From the NCBI GenBank assembly GCA_023409795.1, contig JAEYQX010000221.1, positions 1-14,964 on the forward strand: a DNA stretch of 14,964 nt, written 5' to 3'. A program made the position numbers and the translations under genes. Below, piece by piece: positions 1-6,396 of this stretch. The DNA comes from Pseudomonadota bacterium (GTDB lineage Bacteria; Pseudomonadota; Alphaproteobacteria; Caulobacterales; Caulobacteraceae). The notes beneath the pieces are model-generated. The model was not told the DNA's origin. It made no database searches and was given only the letters and a program-made list of their open reading frames with translations. Each line of letters opens with the position of its first letter. Position 1 is the first letter of the stretch.

Positions 1-1
1 G

Positions 2-412
2 ATCAGCCGCGTGCGGGCGGGCAACAGCTGCCCCGGCTGCAACCTGTTCCTGGGCGACTTCTCGGGCATGGAGGTGCGCGGCCTGAACCTCTCGGGGGCC
101 CGGCTTCGCCAGGCCGATCTCAGCCTGGCCGTGATGAACCGGACGCGGCTGTCGCGCGCCGACCTTCGTGACATCGAGGCCTATGGGGCTGTCCTGTCCG
201 GCTCGCACCTCAGCGGGGCCAATCTGGGCAATGCCAGCCTGGTGGGGGCCTATCTGGACGGGGCCAACCTGGCAGGTGCCCAGCTGGACGGGGCCAATCT
301 TTCCGGGGCCAGCCTGGCCCGGACTCAGGGCCTGACCCAGGGCCAGCTGAACCGGGCCTGCGGGGACGATGCCACAGTCCTGCCCGCCGGGCTTCGCATT
401 CCTGCCTGCTGA
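2..412 (+). CDS. Pentapeptide-repeat protein, 5' end cut by window
   Basis: The frame is open from base 2 (reading ISRVRAGNSCPGC) to the TGA at 410-412. The true start and any signal peptide lie upstream of the window. A GTG at position 11 is available, but the preceding residues align with residues before the CxxC of the downstream paralogue, so the gene is probably truncated by the window edge. After a CxxC motif (SCPGC) come about 18 pentapeptides of the A(D/N)LxG type, the family signature of a right-handed quadrilateral beta-helix. The tail reads LTQGQLNRACGDDATVLPAG and ends in a final Cys, nearly the same as the tail of the next gene. The two are therefore tandem paralogues, 65 nt apart. 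The biochemical function is not predictable: pentapeptide proteins range from DNA mimics to structural scaffolds. The family call is firm, the role unknown. Confidence 0.85.
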   Translation: MSRVRAGNSCPGCNLFLGDFSGMEVRGLNLSGARLRQADLSLAVMNRTRLSRADLRDIEAYGAVLSGSHLSGANLGNASLVGAYLDGANLAGAQLDGANLSGASLARTQGLTQGQLNRACGDDATVLPAGLRIPAC

Positions 413-477
413 CCACCCGCAGTCTTACCGCGAATTAAGTAGGGCTTTACGCCCAGCCGGGCCATGTAGGCCTTGTG

Positions 478-1338
478 ATGTTCAAGTATCGCCACAGCAT
501 GTCCCGCCTTCTGGCCCCCGGCGGCCTGGCCCTGGCCAGCCTGGCCCTGGCGCTGTCTGCCGCCCAGGCCCAGGCCAGTGACGGGACGACCAGCTACTTC
601 TTCCCGCAAAATCAGGGCGTTGCCCGTGTGGTTTCGCTGGGCGGATCATGCCGTGGCTGCGAGCTTTCCGGCCAGAACCTGTCGGGCTCGACCATCACCG
701 GAGCCAACTTCATCAACGCCACCCTGGTGGCGGCCAACCTGCGCGGTGCCACCCTGGTCGGCTCCAACTTCGCCAATGCCGACTTCACCCGCGCTGACCT
801 GCGCTCGGCCGAGGTGACCGGGACGAACTTCAACGGTGCCACCCTGGTCGGGGCCAACCTGTCGGGGATCGAGGGCACCGGCGTCAGCCTGGTCGGGGCC
901 GACCTGCAGGCTGCGACGGCCATCTCGGCAGAGCTGACGGCGGCCAACCTGCGCAACGCCAACCTGAACCGCGGCCGCTTTTCGGACAGCGAGCTGAACG
1001 TCGCCCGGCTTGATGGCGCTTCCGCCGTGGCGGCCGACTTTACCGACGCCAACCTGACCGGTGCCAGCATGATCGCCGGTACCTTTGACCGCGCCGTCTT
1101 CCGTGATGCCGACCTGACCCGTGCGCGGCTGACCCTGGCCTCGTTCGCCGGGGCGGACTTCCGGGGCGCGGACCTTGAGCACGCCGACCTGCGCGGCTCT
1201 GACCTGTCCCGCGCCCGTGGCCTGACCCAGAGCCAGCTTTCAGACGCCTGCGGTGACCGCGCAACCCGGCTGCCCGCGGGCCTCAGCGTCCGCGCCTGTT
1301 CCGCCGCGCGGCGCATCGTCATCAACCGGCGCGACTGA
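478..1338 (+). CDS. Exported pentapeptide-repeat protein with cysteine caps
   Basis: The product is 286 aa from the ATG at 478. A GTG at 475 and an in-frame ATG at 499 are alternatives; GTAGG at 466-470 sits 7 nt before 478. Residues 9-33 form a signal-peptide-like stretch (hydrophobic LLAPGGLALASLALALSA, then AQA before Ser34), so the protein is probably exported. Residues about 62-247 are some 37 pentapeptide units (ANLRG, ATLVG, ADLTR types), roughly nine coils of a right-handed beta-helix. A CxxC (C58, C61) precedes the helix, and C258 and C274 lie in a conserved tail (ACGDRATRLPAGL). These could form disulfides capping both ends of the helix; that is inference. It is a paralogue of the partial gene just upstream. 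No enzymatic motif is visible and the function is unknown. The last twelve residues are basic (ARRIVINRRD). Confidence 0.9.
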   Translation: MFKYRHSMSRLLAPGGLALASLALALSAAQAQASDGTTSYFFPQNQGVARVVSLGGSCRGCELSGQNLSGSTITGANFINATLVAANLRGATLVGSNFANADFTRADLRSAEVTGTNFNGATLVGANLSGIEGTGVSLVGADLQAATAISAELTAANLRNANLNRGRFSDSELNVARLDGASAVAADFTDANLTGASMIAGTFDRAVFRDADLTRARLTLASFAGADFRGADLEHADLRGSDLSRARGLTQSQLSDACGDRATRLPAGLSVRACSAARRIVINRRD

Positions 1339-1357
1339 TCCGCCGACTGGCGGGCAT

Positions 1358-1394
1358 GAAAAAGGGGCGGTCCGTGCGGGCCGCCCCTTCTTTC
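1358..1394. terminator. Hairpin terminator between pentapeptide gene and aspS, likely bidirectional
   Basis: AAGGGGCGG (1362-1370) pairs with CCGCCCCTT (1381-1389) around a 10-nt loop. On the - strand the stem runs straight into TTTTT, giving a normal intrinsic terminator 30-65 nt after the aspS stop. On the + strand the tail is CTTCTTTC, which is weaker but could also end the pentapeptide transcript. Confidence 0.75.
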
Positions 1395-1423
1395 ATCTGG
1401 CCTTGTTGCAGCCTGCTGCCTGA

Positions 1424-3256
1424 TCAGGCCTTGAGCGGCAGGGCCGTGCGGATCGACAGCTCTTTCAGCTGCTTGTCCTGGACCTCGGCCGGGGCGCTCA
1501 TCAGCAGCTCCTGGCCCTCCTGGTTCAGCGGGAAGGCGATGACCACGCGGATGGCCTGTTCGCCTGCCAGCAGCATGACGATACGGTCGATGCCCGGGGC
1601 CAGGCCACCGTGCGGCGGTGCGCCATAGCGGAAGGCGTTCAGCATACCGCCGAACTGCTCCTCGACCACCGAGGCGTCATAGCCGGCGATCTCGAAGGCC
1701 TTGAGCATGATCTCGGCCTTGTGGTTCCGGATCGCGCCCGAGCACAGCTCATAGCCGTTGCAGACGATGTCATACTGATAGGCGCGGATGGTCAGCGGGT
1801 CCTGGTTCTCCAGGGCTTCCAGGCCACCTTGCGGCATCGAGAACGGGTTGTGCGAGAAGTCTACCTTCTTCTCTTCTTCCGACCATTCGAACATGGGGAA
1901 GTCGACGATCCAGCAGAACTTGAACTGGTCCTCGTCCACCAGTTTCAGCTCGGTGCCGACGCGGGTGCGAGCCAGGCCCGCGAACTTGGCGAAGACGCCC
2001 GGCTGGCCGGCGACGAAGAAGGAGGCGTCGCCCTGCCCCAGACCCAGCGAGGTCATCAGGGCCTGGGTTTCGTCCTGGCCCAGGTTCTTGGCGATCGGGC
2101 CGCCCCAGGCCTGCTGGTCGTCCGACCAGAAGATGTAGCCCAGACCCGGCTGGCCTTCGCCCTGTGCCCAGGAGTTCATGCGGTCGCAGAAGGCGCGCGA
2201 GCCGCCGGTCGGGGCCGGGATCGCCCAGACGGCGTTCTTGGCGTCGGCGCCCAGGATCTTGGCGAACAGGCCAAAGCCGCCGTCGCGGAAATGCTCCGAG
2301 ACGTCCTGCATCTTGATCGGGTTGCGCAGGTCCGGCTTGTCCGAGCCATACCACTTCATCGACTGTTCGAAGGTCAGGCGCTCGAAGCCCTTGTGCTCCA
2401 TCGTCTGGCCGAAGTCGTTGGTGAAGGTGTGGGTGCCGTCGATCGGCGAGACCGGCTTGCCTTCGCCGAACTCGGTGAACAGGCCGTGCATCAGCGGCTC
2501 GATCGCCTGGAAGACGTCTTCCTGGGTGACGAAGCTCATTTCCACGTCGAGCTGGTAGAATTCCAGCGAACGGTCGGCGCGCAGGTCTTCGTCGCGGAAG
2601 CAGGGCGCGATCTGGAAGTAACGGTCAAAGCCCGAGACCATCAGCAGCTGCTTGAACTGCTGCGGGGCCTGCGGCAGGGCATAGAACTTGCCCGGGTGCA
2701 TACGCGACGGCACCAGGAAGTCGCGCGCGCCTTCCGGCGACGAGGCCGTCAGGATCGGCGTCTGGTATTCCAGGAAGCCCAGATCGAACATCCGGTTGCG
2801 GATCGACTGGATCACCTTGGAGCGCAGCACGATATTTTTGTGCAGGGTCTCGCGGCGCAGATCCAGGAAGCGATTCTTCAGGCGAATCTCTTCCGGGTAT
2901 TCCGGCTCGCCAAAGACCGGCAGCGGCAGCTCGGCCGCTTCCGACAGGACCTCGACGGCCTGGACGCGGACCTCGATCTCGCCGGTCGGCAGGTTGGCGT
3001 TGGTGGTCTCGGCCGAGCGGGCGATTACCTCGCCGTCGATCTTGATGACGCTTTCGGCGCGCAGGCGCTCAACCGCTTCAAATCCCGGGGTTTCCGGGTG
3101 AAGCACCAGCTGCGTCAGGCCATAGTGGTCACGCAGGTCGATAAACAGCAGACCCCCGTGGTCGCGCTTGCGATGCACCCAGCCAGACAGGCGAACATTG
3201 GCACCGGCGTCGGAGGAACGGAGGGCACCGCAGGTATGGGAACGATAGGCGTGCAT
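1424..3256 (-). CDS. aspS: Aspartyl-tRNA synthetase, probably non-discriminating (AspRS/AsxRS)
   Basis: The 610-aa class IIb synthetase charges tRNA-Asp in the cytoplasm. Its order is that of bacterial AspRS: N-terminal OB-fold anticodon-binding domain (about 1-110), catalytic core, inserted GAD domain, then the end of the core. Visible motifs are motif 1 around FLEYQTPILTASSPEGARDF (161-180), motif 2 with CFRDEDLRADR (R221) and motif 3 with APGIDR (R558). In the OB fold the sequence is RKRDHGG with His33, where discriminating enzymes such as E. coli AspRS have Leu. In Pseudomonas-type enzymes this His marks a synthetase that also makes Asp-tRNA-Asn for GatCAB. The start is forced: an in-frame TAA lies two codons upstream. 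No Shine-Dalgarno is evident; TATAAT lies 2 nt before the ATG. It is divergent from hdaA. Family certain; non-discriminating status inferred. Confidence 0.97.
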   Translation of the reverse strand: MHAYRSHTCGALRSSDAGANVRLSGWVHRKRDHGGLLFIDLRDHYGLTQLVLHPETPGFEAVERLRAESVIKIDGEVIARSAETTNANLPTGEIEVRVQAVEVLSEAAELPLPVFGEPEYPEEIRLKNRFLDLRRETLHKNIVLRSKVIQSIRNRMFDLGFLEYQTPILTASSPEGARDFLVPSRMHPGKFYALPQAPQQFKQLLMVSGFDRYFQIAPCFRDEDLRADRSLEFYQLDVEMSFVTQEDVFQAIEPLMHGLFTEFGEGKPVSPIDGTHTFTNDFGQTMEHKGFERLTFEQSMKWYGSDKPDLRNPIKMQDVSEHFRDGGFGLFAKILGADAKNAVWAIPAPTGGSRAFCDRMNSWAQGEGQPGLGYIFWSDDQQAWGGPIAKNLGQDETQALMTSLGLGQGDASFFVAGQPGVFAKFAGLARTRVGTELKLVDEDQFKFCWIVDFPMFEWSEEEKKVDFSHNPFSMPQGGLEALENQDPLTIRAYQYDIVCNGYELCSGAIRNHKAEIMLKAFEIAGYDASVVEEQFGGMLNAFRYGAPPHGGLAPGIDRIVMLLAGEQAIRVVIAFPLNQEGQELLMSAPAEVQDKQLKELSIRTALPLKA

Positions 3257-3317
3257 GAATTATATCGTCTGCGAAACAGCTGTCGGACAGCGAGAATTGG
3301 AAGCGGGTCAAGGCGCA

Positions 3318-3377
3318 TTATCGACCCTGAAAGTCAAGGCTGACCGCTAAATCCACAAGGCGAACCGGTTGTCCACC
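3318..3377 (+). promoter_or_regulatory. Three degenerate DnaA-box-like sites upstream of hdaA
   Basis: Three same-strand 9-mers each match 7 of 9 bases of TTATCCACA: TTATCGACC (3318-3326), AAATCCACA (3349-3357) and TTGTCCACC (3369-3377). The middle one overlaps the candidate -10 element and the third lies just after the predicted start of transcription. Individually these are weak sites. The clustering next to a DnaA-regulatory gene is why they are listed. Confidence 0.3.
3327..3353 (+). promoter_or_regulatory. Candidate Caulobacter-type housekeeping promoter for hdaA
   Basis: GCTAAATC at 3346-3353 matches the Caulobacter housekeeping -10 consensus GCTANAWC exactly. Twelve nt upstream, CTGAAAG (3327-3333) matches 4 of 7 bases of TTGACGS, so the -35 is weak. 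Transcription would begin near 3359-3360, leaving a leader of about 60 nt before the hdaA ATG. The element lies between divergent aspS and hdaA and is oriented toward hdaA. It is a consensus match only. Confidence 0.45.
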
Positions 3378-3419
3378 GTGGCCGCTGACCTGCCCACAAC
3401 GCGGGATAAAGCCTCTGCT

Positions 3420-4106
3420 ATGGTCATTTTCATGACCGCGACGGCCACAGTGATTCACCAGCTACGCCTGCCCCTGCAGCAGGAAGCGTCCCTGCGCGCG
3501 GCCGATTTCGTCGTCTCGGGGTCGAATCTTGCCGCAGCCTCGGCCCTGGCCGACTGGCCCCAGGAGCCCGGCTCCATCCTGGCCCTGTATGGCCCGGCCG
3601 GCAGCGGAAAAAGCCACCTGGCGGCCGCCTGGGTCGAGCGCACCGGTGCCCTGGCCCTGCACGGGGCCGAGGCCAGCCTGATCGATCCGGTCGAGGTCGA
3701 GGGCCAGGCCCTGCTGCTGGACAGCGCCGACGAGGCCGACGACGAGACCCTGTTCCACCTGTTCAACCTGACCCAGTCCGGCGGCGGGGCCATGCTGATG
3801 GTCTCGCGTGAGCCGCCGGCGGCCTGGCACTGCTCGGTGCCGGACCTGCGCTCGCGCCTGAACGCCGTGCGCACCCTGGGGATCGAGGTGCCCGACGACC
3901 TGGTCCTGTCGGCCATGCTGAAGCGGGCCTTTGCCAGCCGCAACATCGTGCCGGGCGAAGGGGTGATCGAATACCTGAGCCGCCGCGTGATCCGCACGGC
4001 CGAGGCCATCGAGATCATCGTCGACAAGCTGGACGCCTTCCATCGCCCCGTGACCCGTGTCCTGGCCCGCCAGGTCATGGAGGGCATCGTCGAGGCCTAC
4101 GAATAA
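3420..4106 (+). CDS. hdaA: HdaA, DnaA-inactivating AAA+ protein (RIDA)
   Basis: The product is 228 aa. It is a DnaA-like AAA+ protein that, bound to the replisome beta clamp, stimulates ATP hydrolysis by DnaA and prevents re-initiation of replication. QLRLPL (residues 14-19) is the N-terminal clamp-binding motif, comparable to QLSLPL of E. coli Hda. GPAGSGKS (58-65) is Walker A, LLLDSADEAD near 98-107 is a Walker B-like strand, and PDLRSRL (141-147) matches box VII with its arginine finger, probably R146. The short C-terminal lid follows, and there is no DnaA DNA-binding domain. Start choice is uncertain: ATG 3420 is used, ATG 3432 would give 224 aa, and an upstream TTG at 3369 seems too far from the clamp motif. 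No strong ribosome site precedes either ATG. It is followed after 58 nt by ppk1 on the same strand. E. coli Hda is of similar size. Confidence 0.93.
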   Translation: MVIFMTATATVIHQLRLPLQQEASLRAADFVVSGSNLAAASALADWPQEPGSILALYGPAGSGKSHLAAAWVERTGALALHGAEASLIDPVEVEGQALLLDSADEADDETLFHLFNLTQSGGGAMLMVSREPPAAWHCSVPDLRSRLNAVRTLGIEVPDDLVLSAMLKRAFASRNIVPGEGVIEYLSRRVIRTAEAIEIIVDKLDAFHRPVTRVLARQVMEGIVEAYE

Positions 4107-4164
4107 GCCCCTGCGGCCTCAGATCACGGTTGCAGGTGTCACGGGGCCGGGCGACAACAGGGGC

Positions 4165-6396
4165 ATGAGTGATATCGCGCCCATCGCCGTCGACAAATCC
4201 GGGGAGGAAGTCCCCTCCTCGCGTGCCCCCCAGCTGGATCTGTCCGAACAGCTGATGAACTCGCCCGAGCGGTTCATCAACCGCGAGCTGTCATGGCTGG
4301 CCTTCAACGGCCGGGTTCTGGAAGAGGCTGCGAATCCCAACCACCCCCTGCTGGAGCGGGTGCGCTTCCTGTCGATCTCGGCCAATAACCTGGACGAGTT
4401 CTTCATGACCCGCGTAGCGGGCCTGAAGGGCCAGGTGCGCGAGCGGGTGCGCGTCGTCTCGCCCGATGGCCTGACCCCGGCCGAGCAGCTGGAGCGGGTC
4501 AATGCGGCTGCCGGGGCCCTGATGGCCGAGCAGCAGCGCCAGTGGCGCGTCCTGCGCCGCGAAATGGCGGCGGCCGGCATCGACGTCATCGACGGGTCCA
4601 AGGTCACCCGGACCGAGCGGGAGCGGCTGGAGCCGGAGTTCCTGAACCAGCTGTTCGCGGTTCTGACCCCCATGGCCATTGATCCGGCCCACCCCTTCCC
4701 CTTCCTGCCCAACCTGGGCTTCTCGCTGGCGCTGAAGCTGCGCCGCCAGAGCGATGGCCGCCTGCTCTATGCCCTGGTGCCCGTCCCGACCCAGGTGCGC
4801 CGCTTCTGGGCCCTGGCCACCGATGGCCGCTCGACGCCGGGCCGCACCCGCTATGTCTCGCTGGAGCACCTGCTCCTTCTGTTCATCGACCACCTGTTCC
4901 CCGGCTGCGAGATCCTGGAAAAGGGTCTGTTCCGCCTGATCCGCGACTCCGACATCGAGATCGAGGAAGAGGCCGAGGACCTGGTGATGGAGTTCGAGGA
5001 GGCGCTGAAGCAGCGCCGCATGGGCTCGGTCGTGCGCATCAAGATCCAGGCCTCCATGCCCGAGGAACTGCGCAACTTCATCATCTCCGAGCTGCACGCC
5101 CAGCCCCAGGACGTGGTCCTGGTCGAGGGTATGCTGGGCCTGGCCCAGCTGGCCGAGCTGATCCCCGGCGGCCACCCCGAGCACAAGTTCAAGGGCTATG
5201 AGCCCCGCTATCCCGAGCGGGTGCGCGACAATGGCGGGGACATCTTCGCCGCCGTCCGCGAAAAGGACATGCTGATCCACCACCCGTTCGAGAGCTTCGA
5301 CGTGGTGGTCCAGTTCCTGCGCCAGGCCGCGCGCGATCCCAACGTCATCGCCATCAAGCAGACGCTCTATCGCACCTCCAAGGACAGCCCCATCGTCGCG
5401 GCCCTGATCGAGGCGGCCGAGAACGGCAAGAACGTTACCGCCCTGATCGAGCTGAAGGCCCGCTTTGACGAGGAAGCCAATCTGCGCTGGGCCCGGCAGA
5501 TGGAGCGGGCGGGCGTCCACGTCGTCTTCGGCTTCGTCGAATACAAGACCCACGCCAAGATGAGCGTCGTGGTGCGCCGCGAGGGCGATGCCCTGCGCAC
5601 CTACTGCCACTTCGGCACCGGCAACTATCACCCGATGACGGCCAAGGTTTACACCGACCTGAGCCTGTTCACCTGTGATCCCAAGCTGGGCCGCGATGCC
5701 ACGCGGGTCTTCAACTACATCACCGGCTATGCGACCCCCGATGAGCTGGAGGCCCTGGTCGTCTCGCCGCTGAACATGAAGACCAGCCTGCTGGACATGA
5801 TCGGCAAGGAAATGTCGGCCGCCGCCAAGGGCAAGCCGGCCGCCATCTGGGCCAAGATGAACGCCCTGGTGGATCCCGAGATCATCGACGCCCTTTACCG
5901 GGCCAGCCAGTGGGGCGTGCGGATCGAGCTGGTGGTGCGCGGCATCTGCTGCCTGCGCCCCGGCGTGCCCGGCCTGTCCGAGAACATCCGGGTCAAGTCC
6001 ATCGTCGGCCGCTTCCTGGAGCACAGCCGCATCGTGGCCTTTGCCAATGGCCACGACCTGCCCAGCAACCGGGCCCGGCTCTACATCTCGTCGGCCGACT
6101 GGATGCCGCGCAACCTGGACCGCCGGGTCGAGCTGATGACCCCCATCCTAAACGCCACGGTCCATGACCAGGTCCTGGACCAGATCATGGTCGCCAACCT
6201 CAAGGACGATGCCCAGAGCTGGATCCTTGAGGCCGATGGCCACTATCGCCGCGTCGTCCCGTCGGGGAACGAGCGGCCCTTCTCGGCGCACAAGTATTTC
6301 ATGACCAATCCCAGCCTGTCGGGCCGTGGCCGCAAGGTGAAGACCCTGCCCGGTGCCCTGTCCTATTCCGGTCCCAAGACACGGAAGCGCCGCTGA
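4165..6396 (+). CDS. ppk1: Polyphosphate kinase 1
   Basis: The 743-aa enzyme reversibly transfers the gamma phosphate of ATP to inorganic polyphosphate. The N domain is marked by RFINRELSWLAFNGRVLEEA and by ANNLDEFFMTRVAG; the H, C1 and C2 domains follow. The autophosphorylated histidine is H463 in YKTHAKM, and the second essential histidine is H482 in HFGTGNYH. These are spaced 19 apart, as are H435 and H454 of E. coli Ppk. R403 (TLYRTS) and R433 (KARFDEE) correspond to the Mg-binding R375 and R405 of E. coli. The ATG at 4165 is preceded closely by AGGGG (4159-4163). The frame stays open further upstream, but that would overlap the end of hdaA and precede the conserved domain. Its stop overlaps the ppx start (TGATG), which suggests translational coupling. 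All key residues are intact, and the length is slightly above the roughly 690 aa of E. coli Ppk. Confidence 0.97.
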   Translation: MSDIAPIAVDKSGEEVPSSRAPQLDLSEQLMNSPERFINRELSWLAFNGRVLEEAANPNHPLLERVRFLSISANNLDEFFMTRVAGLKGQVRERVRVVSPDGLTPAEQLERVNAAAGALMAEQQRQWRVLRREMAAAGIDVIDGSKVTRTERERLEPEFLNQLFAVLTPMAIDPAHPFPFLPNLGFSLALKLRRQSDGRLLYALVPVPTQVRRFWALATDGRSTPGRTRYVSLEHLLLLFIDHLFPGCEILEKGLFRLIRDSDIEIEEEAEDLVMEFEEALKQRRMGSVVRIKIQASMPEELRNFIISELHAQPQDVVLVEGMLGLAQLAELIPGGHPEHKFKGYEPRYPERVRDNGGDIFAAVREKDMLIHHPFESFDVVVQFLRQAARDPNVIAIKQTLYRTSKDSPIVAALIEAAENGKNVTALIELKARFDEEANLRWARQMERAGVHVVFGFVEYKTHAKMSVVVRREGDALRTYCHFGTGNYHPMTAKVYTDLSLFTCDPKLGRDATRVFNYITGYATPDELEALVVSPLNMKTSLLDMIGKEMSAAAKGKPAAIWAKMNALVDPEIIDALYRASQWGVRIELVVRGICCLRPGVPGLSENIRVKSIVGRFLEHSRIVAFANGHDLPSNRARLYISSADWMPRNLDRRVELMTPILNATVHDQVLDQIMVANLKDDAQSWILEADGHYRRVVPSGNERPFSAHKYFMTNPSLSGRGRKVKTLPGALSYSGPKTRKRR

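Noticed and set aside
446..474. GGGC-TTTAC-GCCC mini-hairpin between the two pentapeptide genes
   Set aside because: The 4-bp stem is too short and lacks a U-tract, so it is not a credible terminator or regulator.
1610..3343. Long open frame on the + strand opposite aspS (577 codons)
   Set aside because: It is antisense to a certain aspS, has low-complexity composition typical of GC-rich shadow frames, and shows no recognisable domain.
3369..3419. Upstream TTG start for hdaA adding 17 residues
   Set aside because: TTG is a rare start, no ribosome site precedes it, it overlaps the predicted leader, and it would bury the clamp-binding motif that is normally near the N terminus.
4291..6054. 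Long open frame on the - strand opposite ppk1
   Set aside because: Shadow of the ppk1 codon pattern, rich in Gly, Leu, Asp, His and Gln, with no motifs. Every catalytic residue of ppk1 is on the + strand.
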